Shown here in pieces: positions 63,448 through 64,000 of a stretch of 64,000 bases of DNA (position 1 is its first letter; each line of letters starts with the position of its first letter). Origin of the DNA: Pseudomonadota bacterium (GTDB taxonomy: Bacteria > Pseudomonadota > Gammaproteobacteria > Burkholderiales > Burkholderiaceae_C). The position numbers were made by a program, and so were the translations under genes. The stretch is from the NCBI GenBank assembly GCA_963205115.1, contig CAUJHV010000021.1:62001-126000 (forward strand), in the 5' to 3' direction. Under the pieces are notes generated by a model. That model was not told the DNA's origin. It saw only the letters and a program-made list of their open reading frames with translations, and made no database searches.

Positions 63448-64000
63448 GTGAAGCTGCTTTTCGTTGCCGACCCGCTGGAGTCGTTCAAGACCTACAAGGA
63501 CACGACCTTCGCCATGATGCGCGAGGCCGCGTCGCGCGGCCACACGCTGCTGGCCTGCGAGCCCGCCGACATCCGCTGGCGCCGCGGTGAACGTGTCACC
63601 GCGACCGTGCGCGAGATCGTGCTGACGGGCGAGGCGGACCACTGGTTCGACACGCGCGCTACGCATGCGGCGATGCCGCTGTGCGATACGCAGGCGATCG
63701 TGATGCGCAAGGACCCGCCCTTCGACAGCGAGTATTTCTACGCCACGCACTTGCTCGGCCAGGCCGAACGCGAAGGCGCGCGGGTCTTCAACAAGCCCGC
63801 GGCGCTGCGCGACCACCCGGAGAAGCTGGCGATCCTGGAATTTCCGCAGTGGATCGCGCCGACCCTGGTGACGCGCCGCGAAGACGACATCCGCGCCTTT
63901 CACGCCGAGCACCGCGACATCATCCTCAAGCCGCTGGACGGCATGGGCGGCATGGGCATCTTCCGCGTCGGGCCCGACGGGTTGAACCTGGGCAGCATCG
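63448..64000 (+). CDS. gshB: Glutathione synthetase, C-terminus cut by window edge
   Basis: 184 residues visible from GTG 63448. MKLLFVADPLESFKTYKDTT is the classic GshB opening; RKDPPFDSEYFYATHLL and the ATP-grasp beginning IILKPLDGMGGMGIFRV are also present. It ligates glycine to gamma-glutamylcysteine, completing the pathway begun by gshA. The rest of the ATP-grasp domain lies beyond the window. Confidence 0.93.
   Translation, partial: MKLLFVADPLESFKTYKDTTFAMMREAASRGHTLLACEPADIRWRRGERVTATVREIVLTGEADHWFDTRATHAAMPLCDTQAIVMRKDPPFDSEYFYATHLLGQAEREGARVFNKPAALRDHPEKLAILEFPQWIAPTLVTRREDDIRAFHAEHRDIILKPLDGMGGMGIFRVGPDGLNLGSI

Overview
The window is very GC-rich, with dense genes and strong GC bias at third codon positions. 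Its gene content points to a betaproteobacterium of the order Burkholderiales, near the Rubrivivax/Leptothrix/Roseateles group. The best indicators are the run comM, torF-like porin, glnK, amtB, gshA (proteobacterial type), kup, gshB, a split metH behind an SAH riboswitch, and a glucokinase-RpiR/HexR fusion. No rRNA, tRNA, CRISPR array, prophage or insertion sequence was seen.

Region 1 (1-8.6 kb, minus strand) is a compact accessory module in two operons. One holds an ECF sigma factor, an anti-sigma-like membrane protein and a caspase-fold (C14) protein. The other holds an OmpA-family protein, a two-partner-secretion transporter (TpsB), its exoprotein (TpsA) and a subtilisin-like (S8) peptidase cut by the window edge. 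The sigma gene and the OmpA gene carry the same upstream sequence, with identical -35 and -10 spacing, so the second operon looks like the target of the sigma factor.

Region 2 (9-21.6 kb) is an alpha-glucan/maltodextrin locus: TonB-dependent receptor, tryptophan-halogenase-like flavoprotein, MalE, MalF and MalG on the minus strand, diverging from an exported GH13 amylase coupled to a MATE transporter. Region 3 (21.8-36.4 kb) is a tightly coupled seven-gene operon: glucokinase, GH144-type lipoprotein, ABC importer, a large exported (alpha/alpha)6-type protein and a GH94 phosphorylase. I read it as a beta-1,2-glucan utilisation operon. It diverges from a glucokinase-HexR fusion gene, and 15-bp TGTAGT-N3-ACTACA-like palindromes lie in both sugar promoter regions.

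Region 4 (36.5-50.8 kb) starts with an SAH riboswitch and the C-terminal half of methionine synthase. Assimilatory nitrate genes follow: a NasT-type ANTAR antiterminator, nrtABC, nirBD and nasA. The nrtA leader has a sigma-54 promoter and a strong intrinsic terminator, which fits NasT-controlled attenuation under nitrogen control.

Region 5 (50.9-64 kb) holds comM/yifB and then torF-glnK-amtB behind an NtrC-type palindrome and a sigma-54 promoter. The Amt protein carries an N-terminal OmpA-like domain, an unusual fusion. Four tandem 33-bp terminator hairpins separate it from a DUF1501/DUF1800 pair. The window ends with gshA, kup, benE and a truncated gshB.
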